This document shows, piece after piece, positions 8,692 through 19,395 of a DNA stretch of 64,000 bases. Positions within the stretch are counted from its first letter, which is position 1; each line of letters opens with the position of its first letter. Position numbers and translations under genes: made by a program. The stretch is taken from NCBI RefSeq assembly GCF_020509005.1, contig NC_063019.1:4276607-4340606 (forward strand), in the 5' to 3' direction. The stretch comes from Fulvia fulva. Taxonomy: Eukaryota; Ascomycota; Dothideomycetes; Mycosphaerellales; Mycosphaerellaceae. Under the pieces are notes generated by a model, which saw nothing but the letters and a program-made list of their open reading frames with translations, did no database searches and was not told the origin of the DNA.

Positions 8692-10480
8692 TCAATATTA
8701 GCAATCCTTTTGCTAAGAGAAACAAGGTGTGTCTATATAGATCTAATAGTGAACTCTTTACTTATCTTAAAGATCACAAATTGCTTTATAAGCTTATATA
8801 TATAGGTTAGTAGCACCTGGCTATACTTGTTCTAGAGATATACCTACTTCTTAGTAGCTCTTCTAGATTTATATAAGCCTTTAAGCTCAAATTTATCTTC
8901 TTCTATAATCCTACTAAGGATACTAAAGTTGTATACTACATTTTGTCTTGTCTATATTAGCGTATTAAGAATCTCTTTAGTTATAGCCTCTTCTTAGAGT
9001 TTTAGAGTCTTGCCCTTAATATTATTAAAAGACACTTCTATTAGGTCATTAATTATAAAGAATGCTAATTAGCTCTCTATCTTATATCTCTAAAGGTTAA
9101 ACTATCTCTTCTAATTATTCCTCCTAAGAATTAGGATTTTGCCTCCCTTCTCCTCTATCTTCTCTTAGTATAAATCTATAATAGATTAGATATAATAAAA
9201 CAAGGTGTATATGTTCTAAAGTAGTAGCTTAGATCCTACTAAGGCTTCTAGTATAGAATAGGAAAGTTCGTAGGTATAGATACTAAGGCCTACTTAGTAA
9301 AGTAAGGAAGGAGCGGTGTGAGGTCTTAGGGCTAGGATATAGGTCTGTCTCTCCTAGTAGAGCTTTAAATGACTTACATAAAGTCCTTCTTAATAGTATC
9401 TCGATACAGTTCTACCTATAGAGTATCTTTAAGGTATTAGCTTTAAGTAAGCCGTATAGAGTCCTTGTCTAGGTTACCTATTACTTAGTATCGAACTAAG
9501 CTCCTTAATAGGATAGACGGGGTAGACTTCTAATTCCTAGATATTTTCTAATACGATAGTAAGGGATATAAGTAATCTATACTAATATAGGTTGCTCTTA
9601 TTCCTATATAAACCCGGGCTTATAACCTATTAAACAGGTACGGGTAGATAGTAGCGGAGTGGAGTAAGAGATTAATCTTTAACTAACTAATAGTACGAGT
9701 ATATAGCAATATATTAGGAACTAATATATTGATTATATTAGATGTCTATCTAAGCTAAAGGTAAGAGAAGGTATCTCCCTATAAGCTGAGTTACCGTAGA
9801 TGCCTTAGGCTACTAGATCACTTCCTAATTATTGACTCCCTTTAAGATGCTACATCTTAATAGTACGCTCGTTATTAATCTACTACCTACTATAATATTA
9901 ATCTAAGCCCTTCCTCTTCTTCTCTTTTAGTTAAATAATACCGCTACTATCGATATAGTACTTCGTCTTTATATAGTTCGAAGTACTAGTCGTAGAGACG
10001 TTAGTCTTATAGATGCCCTTCTCTTTTCTACTAGCGCTATAGTATAGCTTATAGAGCTAGCATTCGAGCCTATCTTTGTCCTTAATAGGCTAGCCGTAGT
10101 TCTAATGAATTATAAGTAGTTACGGTCTTATAAGGTACGGTAATAAGCCTTTAGTCGCGTCTAATCTAGCTAGTTAAGCAAGTCGTGCTTTCTCTTCCCT
10201 AGTACCTTAGATATGTCGGCTTTGTTGCTTACGGCGTCGATCTCGATAGTCGGCGCGAATAGATCTTTAGTATCTAGTACGGTTGAAAGTGAGCTGCTAG
10301 TTTCAACTTGCTACGAGTCTATGTTATAGTGTAGTGAGGTCGTGAAGTTGATGCTTAGAGGTTGAGATAGACACGTCGGAATTGAGAAGTCGGGAAAACT
10401 GAAGCGAGAAAGCACGTGATCGTCGGTACGTGATCCGATTAGCTTAGAGATAGGTCCGCACTTCCTAGAATTCTACCTTC
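8692..10480. repeat. RIP-mutated repeat continuing from the left of Gypsy A
   Basis: CA/TG-depleted DNA full of stops in all frames. No recognisable protein could be traced by eye. The RIP footprint fades between about 10200 and 10480, where CA and TG return and the sequence passes into the gene island. Confidence 0.65.
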
Positions 10481-10931
10481 TTAGATCGACATGACCTTGA
10501 ATATCATTAACAACACCTTGTAAAACGACACAGACATGCTCATAAGGCTTGCAAACGAAGGAGAAAACACCGCTTGATTGTTTGAAAATACTGACTAAGC
10601 TATAGGCTTCCAACTTGCTTGCTTGTGACAAGGCTTGATTGCAAACCTTGGAGAATGACTTGCTTGTTGATCAGACTGCGTAGACCTTCATGACCTTTAT
10701 GGGCATCATTCCGGCGTGCGATATTGGGTCTGCGATGTGATACTGCCGATATGCTGCAGCTGTTCTCCCACCACAAACTCCTATCAGCCCATCGACATCG
10801 TCCCGGCGCTTTCCTGTTTCGGCACAACTGCCGGCCGGCCTCGAACATGAATTTGTGTAAAGGAAGCCGAAAGTAATGTGGTGGCTGTTCGAGATGTGTG
10901 TTCTTGCCAAGCTTTCGTACTGCCGTGTCGT
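10481..10931. other. Gene-island left edge, no gene seen
   Basis: Normal-composition DNA downstream of SEN34 that presumably includes its 3' untranslated region. Short open frames here overlap antisense to SEN34 and show no family features. Confidence 0.5.
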
Positions 10932-11942
10932 CTACATACCCGCCCACTCCACGCAAAACGCTCTGACGTTCCCATCTTTGCCCTCTGCTGTATCCGCCTC
11001 ATCGCCACCAAGCAGGAATCCTTTCTTGACACCAGTGCCGAGTCTGCCTCCGCCAACGAGGCCTTGCAGATCGAACTCCTCGTCCCAGCCCAGACCGTTG
11101 CACAAGAAGTGCGAGTGGAATCGCAGCGGATCGCCGGGGTAGACCATGTACTGGCAGCCAAAGCGCAGTCCGGGTGCCATGAAGTAGCCATTTTCGTGCA
11201 GGTGCTTGTAGAGCGGGTATGAGTCTTGTGCTTCTGGTAATTCGACTGTTTCGCTGGGCTGTGGCCGGTCTACTTGCATTGGCGGGTAGGAGATCGTGGG
11301 CGTGACGCCGTATGGTTCTGGACCTGCCGTACTTCCATTTGACGACGCTCGAGATCTTGCGCCGTTTGCAGAAGCAGGGTTGATTCTCGTGTCAAACAGG
11401 CTGTCGTCCTCGTCTGCAACGACTCCACCTCCTCCACCGATAACAGGCTCGTCCTCCTTCTTCTTGTCTTCCTTCTTCGGCTTCCTCACCCTTGGTGTAA
11501 ACATGTCATCTGGTATGTCGTTCCAGTTCTCTGTCGCTCCCTTTTTCTGCAGCGCGGCCTTCTTCCTGTCCTCGCTCTTCTTCACTTGCTCCATCGCTGC
11601 GCCTTGGCCTTGCTTCCTGAGAGCGGACTGATAGGCCTTCCTCTCTTCCGCGCTCATGCCTTGACCAAAAAAGTTGCGTTTGTGCGCAGCCACATCATCG
11701 ACGACGTGTGCGACCCCCTTTTGAACCAGGAGGCGTGCTTCTTCGGGCATGAGCTGTAGCGGCATTCCAAGAAAGACGTTCTGCTGTGAAGCCTGAGGCA
11801 GTGTTCCCCCAAGCACACCGATGATGTTGTGTTCGCGTCGAAGATAGGTCGCAACGTTGACATCGTAGATCATGTAGCGGTTGGCGAGCTTGAAGATGGC
11901 GACCGGCTCGGTGACCGCCTGATCGGATGTTGTCGACGCCAT
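10932..11942 (-). CDS. SEN34: tRNA-splicing endonuclease subunit Sen34
   Basis: This 336-residue protein is the catalytic subunit that cuts the 3' splice site of nuclear pre-tRNA introns in the heterotetrameric SEN complex. The N-terminal domain (residues ~14-85: IFKLANRYMIYDV, NIIGVLGGTLPQ, LPLQLMPEEA-type pattern) matches the family. A charged linker (100-230) rich in Lys/Glu and Gly follows. The C-terminal nuclease domain starts at YPLYKHLHENGYFMAPGLRFG. The expected Tyr-His-Lys triad is visible as Tyr268 (VYPGDP), His276 (FHSHF) and Lys306 or 307 (GVKKGF). It is a single exon, close to the usual family size, and ends in an aromatic-rich strand (FCVEWAGM) as in orthologues. The start is the only ATG before the conserved N-terminus. 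CLP1, a partner of this complex in animals, is nearby on the same strand. Confidence 0.93.
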   Translation of the reverse strand: MASTTSDQAVTEPVAIFKLANRYMIYDVNVATYLRREHNIIGVLGGTLPQASQQNVFLGMPLQLMPEEARLLVQKGVAHVVDDVAAHKRNFFGQGMSAEERKAYQSALRKQGQGAAMEQVKKSEDRKKAALQKKGATENWNDIPDDMFTPRVRKPKKEDKKKEDEPVIGGGGGVVADEDDSLFDTRINPASANGARSRASSNGSTAGPEPYGVTPTISYPPMQVDRPQPSETVELPEAQDSYPLYKHLHENGYFMAPGLRFGCQYMVYPGDPLRFHSHFLCNGLGWDEEFDLQGLVGGGRLGTGVKKGFLLGGDEADTAEGKDGNVRAFCVEWAGM

Positions 11943-12423
11943 ATCGATGTGGGCGCAGAGTGCGAATCGAAGGGAACTGCTTATCAGTCAGCGATTATGC
12001 TGGGAGAGAACATGATTATGTAAATGGCAAGATGTGTGTGGGGTCATATGAAGGATTGTAGCAGAGTTTTCTCGTCATTAGATTCAGTAGATTGACAGAT
12101 TGATATGGAGTTCTTAATCATTGCAAGTGAAGATTGGGAAGAGGGGATTGGGACGTACGCTTGATCTTTGCTCTTGCCGAACGAAAGGCTGGACGATGTT
12201 GGAAGTGGCTGAAGGGCTTGACTGTGGTGAAGCTCGAGGTCGAGGTCGGTTCAGTGATGGCTATTGTCTTCTGCACGGAGCAGAGCTCTTGGTAAAATGG
12301 AAGCCGCGAGCCAAGGCCACGCGGCAACTTCCCGCTGCACGTGCCCTCCGCGGCAAAGACAAAACTTCAATTTCTGCCGCGGCAACTTGAACCTCACTCC
12401 CACTCAACACGACCACCACCAGC
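11943..12423. promoter_or_regulatory. Upstream region of SEN34 (possible divergent promoter)
   Basis: No coding sequence is supported here. It separates SEN34 (minus) from a possible plus-strand exon at 12424. It should contain the SEN34 promoter and 5' untranslated region. No TATA box in a convincing position was seen. Confidence 0.45.
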
Positions 12424-12540
12424 ATGGCCAACCGCGCGGGACCGCCGCGTGCTGGCACTGCGACTGCGCCCCAGAGGACGGACTTCATGCCAGCGTTCAT
12501 TCGCATGGCAGTGATGGCAAGCATCTTCTACGTCGGAAGG
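12424..12540 (+). pseudogene. Possible orphan first exon of a membrane protein
   Basis: An ATG opens a 39-codon stretch rich in Ala/Pro/Thr followed by a hydrophobic segment (FIRMAVMASIFYVG). It stops exactly at a consensus 5' splice site (GTAAGT at 12541). The N-terminal style faintly resembles fungal CLPTM1-type membrane proteins, but this is from memory only. I could not find a convincing downstream exon: the best acceptor (near 12700) leads to a stop after about 23 codons. It may be a remnant, a very short gene or a chance frame. Confidence 0.25.
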
Positions 12541-14735
12541 GTAAGTCAGTCCGCGCCTTCCTAACCTCGCTTTTTTGATGAGTTTATCACAATAACCGTT
12601 CTGGCGACGTCTATGAGCCTCGAACAAACATGCATCACCATCTGATCACGACACGAGTTTGCGCTCTTGCTGCTTTCACTGCTCGAGATGGACATTTGCT
12701 GATCAGCTCGAAGTACCTTTACCAGACCTACCTGAAGTGAACGCGACATCCAGCAGTCCACACCTTCTGCTTCAGTAGCAAGCACCCTTCACTGGAGCTG
12801 CTTGCAGCCAGGTCACCAGCAACTGTCGCGCTCGACCGCGTGCGAGTGAACTCACACCGAGTGGTAAGTGTTCATCTTCCACCATCCCCACCTCTCATAT
12901 GATGATCGGTTTTGTTCAGTTCTGCTACCGAAAGAACAATGTGGATATTAAATACCAGCTTACCAAAATGACTGACATGAGACTCCATCCTCACTCATTC
13001 GACTCTGCGATGCCATCCCGATCACTTGGTTGACATGGCAGTACAGAAACTTCGTATCTCGCAGCCTGAGACTGTGACACCACTCCAGCAACCGTCTGCA
13101 GATGGCCATCACCTACACTTGCAGTCGCCTCGCCCATCTGGTAAGTCACCACCTCATCTCCCACCCAGCACAAGGATGTAACCTAGTCTATCCATTCAAC
13201 GAACCCTTTGGGTAGCCATATCTGCCGAGCCACCCTCTCGCACCGTACCATGAAAGCTTCGGCCGACATGGGAGGATCGGTTGTGGAGTTTCGGTACGCA
13301 TGTGAAGCTGCGGTTGATCATGTTATGCCGTGTCATCGTGCCTTCAGTGCGTCGGACCATGCTGTCCGTTATGGCCAGTATGGCGAGGCGCCGGTGGATG
13401 GGCATGCGTAAAAACGGCTTATCTGAGAACACGCCGAGCACTACTTCACCTTCAACAGTTGCAAGTGGACCCACACTGACATACAACAGGCCACACCTGA
13501 CTGCTATTGGCACTTTGCGCCACTCATCGGCGTCATTCCGCCAGAAGAGTATCTGCAGTGGATGGGATGGCAGATGGGTCCGCCGCGAGTCTGGAGAAGA
13601 CACCGCAGCTCATTCGCCTCCTCACCCCAAACCTCGATACCTCGACACCTTTCCTGAGAAGTACACGATGGCCACACTCGATTGATGTGGACGACCTGGT
13701 CAACCTCTGCTACACTCTGGGCTGAAGAGATCGCTCATCTCCTGGATGGCCTTCCGCAAGTTCTACAATGCAATGCTCAGAGGGCACACTCAGAAAGCGA
13801 TCTCCAAGGTCTTGGCGTGCCTGTGGCGTGCAGATCCCTTCGAGGCCAGATGTGTGGCGTCATCCACCAGCACGTCGTGCACAGGGTGCTCTCGAACGAC
13901 TTTGTACGGTCGCTCAGTTTCAGAACTGCAGAGCTCATCTGGTCCCTGCCGCGCCCCCAGCAGCAACGCACTACCACCGGTGATGCAGGCTCACCCAGGG
14001 CCCAATGAGAGCGCTTTCGAAAAGCTACGCAAGATGCTGTGCTGTGCATGAGCTTCGCCGCATGAAAAGGATCACTGCTGCAATCAAATGCGCCACGTGA
14101 GCCATTCTCGCCAAGGCATATAGTGTCTTGCGTCGTTGCCGCGAGAAGAAAGATGCTCCGCTTGACACGTTCTTCGTCTTCTGCGCACCTCCACGCCGCC
14201 TTACCAGAACAACACTTCGCAGCTCACCATCCTCAGATGGCACACCTCTTGCCTCCTTCGATGTCTTCCCTGGCTTGGCTGGTGACGGTGGACTTCACGA
14301 CCAGCTGGCGCTGTTCAACTCCCAGCAGCCACCGCTGCCGACTACTGCACTATGGCGTGAGCATGGCACTGTGACTGTCGGTTCTCTCCCCTCCGACGAC
14401 TCATGGCTGTGCTGCCGGCCGAAGACAGTCACAGCTGCCAGCGAATGCAGACAGCTTGAGAGCGCTGACCGGAGCCCTTCCGCTCTTTGTGGATACAGGC
14501 GGTCAACATTGCGCGTGGCCGGAGCCTTTCCACTTGGATACAGGCGGTCACACAAGTCATGGAGAGGAGTAACTCAGGGCAGATGGATTGGCTCGAGAAA
14601 GCGCAGTCTTGAGTCGAGAATCAGATAGTTGTTGACATCAAACATGAACCCGTCTTATCATACACTTGCCTCATCTATCCTACTCGATACACGTCGCTTG
14701 CTCGTAACAAATGCATTCACCCTACCTCAGCAGCA
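12541..14735. other. 2.2-kb stretch without a supported gene
   Basis: Composition is normal (not RIPed), but only short, unrelated open frames occur on both strands. The longest (14128-14628, plus) has no recognisable domain and the composition of an antisense or random frame. The segment may hold a decayed gene, a non-coding RNA or the 3' region of CLP1. A short imperfect direct repeat is listed separately. Confidence 0.5.
14469..14550 (+). repeat. Two-copy imperfect direct repeat (~32-36 bp units, 50-bp period)
   Basis: The motif CCGGAGCC...GGATACAGGCGGTCA occurs at 14469-14504 and again at 14519-14550, with a few changes and a short deletion in the second copy. No function is evident. Confidence 0.6.
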
Positions 14736-16184
14736 TCATGCCACCAAGTCCGCCACAGCTTCAGGCCACCCATGACCCCATACCAACGCTCTGTTCCCCC
14801 ACTGCTGCGGATGCGGCGCCAGAAACCTCACATTCCTCTTCGCCTCATTGACTTCTGAGACATACGCAAAACCCATCACCGCACTATCCCTCACCGTCTG
14901 CTCATCACTACTCCCAGGACAAAACTTGATCGCCACCATTCCTCCCGTCATCGCCGCCGAGGGCGTGATCTTTTCGAACGTTGCTTTACTGGTGGGTTTG
15001 CTGTTCGCGTATGGAACGTCGTAGTCATCGTCATCGTCATCGCCTGCTCCGCCGAAAGACGTCTCGTCGGGAACGGAGGCGGTGCCTGATTTGACGCGGA
15101 AGAGGTCTACATTGTCGAACTTGATGGTGTGAGTGTGCGGTGCTAGGGTCTCCGTGGCGGAGCCGAAGACGTAGTGGCGTAGTTGTTGGGTTCGGAGCGT
15201 TTTGAGGAAGGTGCTGTCGCGTTCTACGGCGCCGGAGGGTTTGGTTATGCGCAGGACTGTGATGGGGTCGTCGTCCTTTTGGGTGGAGAGTTTGCGGGTC
15301 AGGTCGGCGGTGAGGCGTTCAGAGCCGAGGGTTAGGACCATGTTTATGCTGAATTCGGAGATGATGTGGGTGATGAGGTCGTAGGAGGATTTGGGGTCGT
15401 TGAGGGTGCCGGGTGTGTCGATTATGAGGCCGGACCTTTTTATGGGCGCGGAGTCTTCGAGGCGGGAGGTTACGGAGAGGGCCATGCGGGTTATGAGGGC
15501 CTTGAAGACGGAGGGTGATTCGGTGGGGGAGGCGAAGGGGAAGCTGTAGATCAAAGGTGTGCGGATTGGCGAGACGGTGGGACCAGACATGGGGCCAATG
15601 CCGTAGCCGGTTTCGACGTCCATTTGCGAGTCGCAGGTTACGGCTGTGAGGCTGCCGGGTGGTGCGAGGAGTCCTTCTCGAGGGTCGAGGTTGAGAATTG
15701 TGGGCGAGTGGCCTGTTCGAACGCCCCAGGCTGCGAGGCTGCGGACGAGACTGCTTTTGCCGGCGAAGTCTGGGCCAACGACTAGGACGCGAGGCCCATC
15801 GCCGCTGCTTTGAACGCGCAGGTTGCTGAGCCAGCCGTGAACGTTGAGCCATTCGTCGGCGTATTCAGTTTCTTGTCCGGCATATTCGCTTTCGGCGTTG
15901 CCACTGATTTCGAGTTGGCATCCTTGCCAGGAGAGAATGGCGCCTTTGCAGCCGGAGAAGGTGTAGAGTTGTTTCTGGGCGAGCTCGACGCCGAAGAGTT
16001 CTGCGTGGCCGTGTTCGACTTTGATGTGGTATTTTTGGGAGAAGGAGACTTCAAAACGCCATTCTTGTTTGGGTTGGAGGGTTTCTGTTCGTGGAGGTGC
16101 TGAAGTCGATTGTGCGCCTGGGAGTGGTGTTGATGTGGATGGTGTCGCTCGTAGTCCAGGGAGTGAGAGGCCAGGAAGTGACAT
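14736..16184 (-). CDS. CLP1: CLP1, RNA 5'-hydroxyl kinase-family mRNA 3'-end processing factor
   Basis: This 482-residue protein is a subunit of cleavage factor IA in mRNA 3'-end formation; the family also includes active RNA 5'-kinases. The N-terminal beta-domain (residues ~40-130: EWRFEVSFSQKYHIKVEHGHAELFG-type pattern) precedes a P-loop GPDFAGKS at 137-144. Family motifs NLDPREGLLAPPGS, TVSPIRTPLIYS and a DTPG motif (LIIDTPG) follow. A C-terminal domain with an acidic loop (GDDDDDDYD) ends the protein. The open frame extends upstream to 16430. I chose the internal ATG at 16184 because MSLPGL is the usual fungal CLP1 start and the upstream 82 residues look like 5' untranslated sequence. It is a single exon, same strand as SEN34. 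Confidence 0.94.
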   Translation of the reverse strand: MSLPGLSLPGLRATPSTSTPLPGAQSTSAPPRTETLQPKQEWRFEVSFSQKYHIKVEHGHAELFGVELAQKQLYTFSGCKGAILSWQGCQLEISGNAESEYAGQETEYADEWLNVHGWLSNLRVQSSGDGPRVLVVGPDFAGKSSLVRSLAAWGVRTGHSPTILNLDPREGLLAPPGSLTAVTCDSQMDVETGYGIGPMSGPTVSPIRTPLIYSFPFASPTESPSVFKALITRMALSVTSRLEDSAPIKRSGLIIDTPGTLNDPKSSYDLITHIISEFSINMVLTLGSERLTADLTRKLSTQKDDDPITVLRITKPSGAVERDSTFLKTLRTQQLRHYVFGSATETLAPHTHTIKFDNVDLFRVKSGTASVPDETSFGGAGDDDDDDYDVPYANSKPTSKATFEKITPSAAMTGGMVAIKFCPGSSDEQTVRDSAVMGFAYVSEVNEAKRNVRFLAPHPQQWGNRALVWGHGWPEAVADLVA

Positions 16185-16578
16185 GTCTTCTGCAGTATGT
16201 TGTCGGTAGTTCGCTGTCACGAGACAATGTTGATGTTCCTCGTATCGAGTCCCTCCAACCGCCGAGCTTTGCCGGAGGTGCTCCGCGTGGAACGTGATCA
16301 CCTCATCCTGAACCCCACCTTGCTGCTGTGCAGCCTGTGCTGGAGGAGTTGAGACGGCGGAGATAAAGCTGACGACGTGATCGCTGCATGGCTCCATGTC
16401 GCACCGCTGTGCCGGACGTGGAAGAAGCATGTAAGCTCCGTCTCATCCTAGCCCGCACCTTACGACACGCACCGACATGACATCCACCGCGCCCGCCCCG
16501 GCACCGCTGCTGTGCTGCCACCACTTCTCGCCCGCCATCTCACCAGTCAGCACCCCGTCAGACAGCCGACGCTACACC
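16185..16578. promoter_or_regulatory. Divergent promoter region, CLP1 / F-box gene
   Basis: About 390 bp separate the chosen starts of CLP1 (minus) and the F-box gene (plus), so both are probably driven from here. Open frames cross it from both sides (to 16430 on the minus strand, from 16477 on the plus). If those longer starts were used, the two genes would nearly abut. Confidence 0.5.
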
Positions 16579-18363
16579 ATGGCCGACTTCGACGAGACAG
16601 CTGTACCAGCAAACCCAATGGCGTCCCTGCTGGAGCTCTCACACGAACTGCTTCACTGCATCTTCACCGAGATCGAGCCAGCGGACTTGGCCGCAGTCAG
16701 CCAGAGCTGCCAGGCCTTGCATGGCTACATTCGTGGGAACAGACTACTGCATAAGGATCTCTACGTTCGACGATACGATGAACCGAAGAAACTCAAAGAG
16801 GAGCCAGACTGGGAGACAGCCGTGCATCGGCTTGTCAAGATGGAGAAAGTGCTCGACAGCGAAGATCGGGAAGTGAAGAGACAGCATCTCGGGTTCGTGT
16901 GCGAGGAAGTCGACAGACTGGTAGAAACAGCCAACACAACACAAAGCATGGAGGATGGCGAGGATGGCGAAGGCAGCAGGAATGTTGAGCTTCTGCGCGA
17001 GAAATTCGCCGACACAGACAATGTTGATGCATTCCTATGCGCAAGCAGCCTCTTTGCGAGGGCAGGAAGTGACGACCAGGAGCCAGCAGATACTCTCGAG
17101 CTCAGACAGGCCAGTGCGAAGCTGCATTGCTTGTATGGCGTGCCGATCGACGTTCTGCCCAGCAGAAGCTTCTTCAGTATCATGCGAAACGACGCTGGCA
17201 TCATCCGAACACCGACAGCAGGACCATCAGCTGCGGCCTTGTCGACGCGGAGTCAAGCGAGGCCACTCCTCACCCACACCTTCGCACGCAGCAAAGTCTA
17301 CGATCTGCGAGAGTATACGGAGCATACTCTGTGGGGACCTTTCATGAATGATGGCAGACAGCGAGTCGACTGGGAGAAAGTGGAGGCCGTGATGATTGTG
17401 CTTGGCTTCAATCTCCGCAAGTTCACTGATCGCAGTGAGGGGCGATTTCCGATGGTCTGGAAGGACACATGGAGCGGAGCGTCACCAAATAGCTACAAGA
17501 GCCTGCCTCGCATGGCCGGGGCAGTGAAGGAACCGGATGACGAGATGTACAAGATTCGTGAGCTGGCTCTCGCACTCGATGCACAAGATCCGTATGGCGT
17601 GAGCGGCAGCTGGATGCGAGTCGTCTGCTTCCTTGACTACAACGACCTTTACGCCTTTAACTTCAGCGAGCGAATACCTGACGAGCAACCGCGGGACGCC
17701 ATTGATACTGAAGAAGGTTTGATTGACTTGCGTGAACATGTACGTGTATTGAAACTGACTTGTATGACTTACTAGCCATCCGACTGATTCGCATCAAGCT
17801 CCAAGTGACAAAGATCGATCCGCCTGGAGCCGGCGACGAGGACGATGAAGGTGATGGTCTAGATTGGAGCAACTTTACGGGCGAAAGACTACCTGTGGTG
17901 CACTTCCGAGGCACCAGTCGGAGTCTGCACGCCAGTTGGGATCCAAATGCGAACAGCAGAATCCGTGGAACAGTACGACAAACACCAGAAGGGGAGATTC
18001 GATGGACGACCTTCTCAATCTTCCACGGTGAAGAACGATGGCGAAGCGAAGGTATTCAAGTGGGAGGCCTTCGCTCTGCCCGCGGAGTGCTCGGAAACTG
18101 GTTCGACAAAGACTACGACCTCCACGGCCCTGCTGGACCGACAGCATTCTGGAAGGAAACAGATGAACTCGAGGAGGAAAAGTCTAGCAGTATGCCACTT
18201 GCCTTCTTTTGATGCAAGCTATCTCGAGGGGTACGTTGGAAATGCTGACCAACAACCTTCTTTTGTAGGGATCACATGGCTACCGTATGGCAACAACACG
18301 AACGTATATGACGATTTGATCGAGTTGGCTGATTTGTTGGGTATAGATCTTTCGGATGACTAG
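16579..18363 (+). CDS. F-box protein, three exons (16579-17716, 17776-18189, 18269-18363)
   Basis: F-box proteins hold substrates for SCF ubiquitin ligases through Skp1. The F-box lies at residues ~16-66 (LLELSHELLHCIFTEIEPADLAAVSQSC...). The rest is a ~480-residue substrate-side region with conserved-looking blocks (WMRVVCFLDYNDLYAFNF; IRWTTFSIFHGEERWRSEG; GVLGNWFDKDYDLHGPAGPTAFWK). Introns inferred from frame and splice signals are 17717-17775 (59 nt, GTTTGA...CTAG, joining DTEE-AIRLIRIKL) and 18190-18268 (79 nt, GTATGC...GTAG, with a GCTGACC branch site). The total of 1647 nt is divisible by three and gives 548 residues. ATG 16579 has a strong ACCATGG context; an in-frame ATG at 16477 would add 34 residues. 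Substrate unknown. Intron 2 is the least certain junction. Confidence 0.85.
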
Positions 18364-19395
18364 ATGACGGAGACGGCTTCTGAGCGACGGCTGACGGATA
18401 GGATCTGGGAAACGTCTCCGGCCAAAAGTATATGCAGGCACGAGTTGGGTTGTGTGCCTTGAGCATTATTATGCAATGAGTATGATGACCATGATGAGAG
18501 GGTGTGGTGGGACTCACAGAGGAGTCGATGTGGTTGGAACGACAAGATGGCTCGCCTGTTGGTAGGGAGCAGCTGCAAGAAGGGCTTGCGACGTGAGGAG
18601 GGCGACCGATAGACCAAAGGTGGACTGATTGGTCTACGGGAGTGGACGAGGACGCATATATACCACGGCGGCCGGACCGCCACATCACGACAGCATGATT
18701 GCATGGATAAGCACCTCACGTGCTTACTGCAGCGGCTGGTTCCGTACGTGAACCAGGAAGTCGCGGATGACGTTGCCGAGGCTGGCACAGAAAGAGCGAA
18801 GATGAAAGATATGAGCAGCACTTTCCAACAAAATCTTCCGAGTAGATATCTAGTTAGTCAATGGCAACCCTTGAAAGATGTTCAGCTTCTCCCGTGCTTC
18901 AACATTATATCACGCATCGCAAACACTTTCAGCCAATCGATGTCGTAGTGCACATTGATCTAAATCAGGGTCTTCTTGCATCGGGCAGCCTCCGACGTAT
19001 TGAGCGACTTCAGCAACACTTCGTTAGACACCAACCACACCGCCCACTGTCACGACGCATTCCTACACTACCCACCAGATTCCAACGCTGGTCAAAGATC
19101 AACACACCGCAAGGACTCGCAAAATCCCGCCACCACTAGGCACCTCCCGCCATCTCCACATCCACCACCCATCTCCGCCCTGTTTCAGTCACGAGCGAAA
19201 TTGACACCACCACACGACACCACTCGCTGCTGATTGCATAACACCCATTTCAGGATAACGTCCCTCTTCTGCACCAGCAATACGCGAAAGCTTTTCCGTC
19301 TCGACACGTATCCCGAACCACCGACTGCGCCCGCTCGACTTCGCACGACATTCGCCAGAGCGAGACGCCGCCTACCTCGCGCGACGTCTGCAAGG
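18364..19395. other. Intergenic: F-box 3' end and promoter of the 4E-binding gene
   Basis: Only chance short frames occur. A TATA-like CATATATACC near 18654 is followed by a GC-rich imperfect palindrome (CGGCGGCCGGACCGCC), without a gene obviously attached. The last ~200 bases before 19396 are C-rich and lack TG, typical of a fungal 5' untranslated leader. Confidence 0.5.

Noticed and set aside
13196..14628. Candidate genes from overlapping open frames in the island gap (for example 14128-14628 plus, 13196-13603 minus)
   Set aside because: No domains, no agreement between strands, and Arg/Ser/Pro-rich composition typical of chance frames in GC-rich DNA.
16185..16430. The longer CLP1 N-terminus (82 extra residues)
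   Set aside because: It has no family similarity, and the internal MSLPGL start matches what I know of fungal CLP1 proteins.
18190..18268. A frameshift or sequencing error in the F-box gene around the stop at 18210
   Set aside because: A GTATGC...GTAG intron with a good branch site restores the frame and gives a sensible C-terminus (VYDDLIELADLLGI), so an error is not needed.
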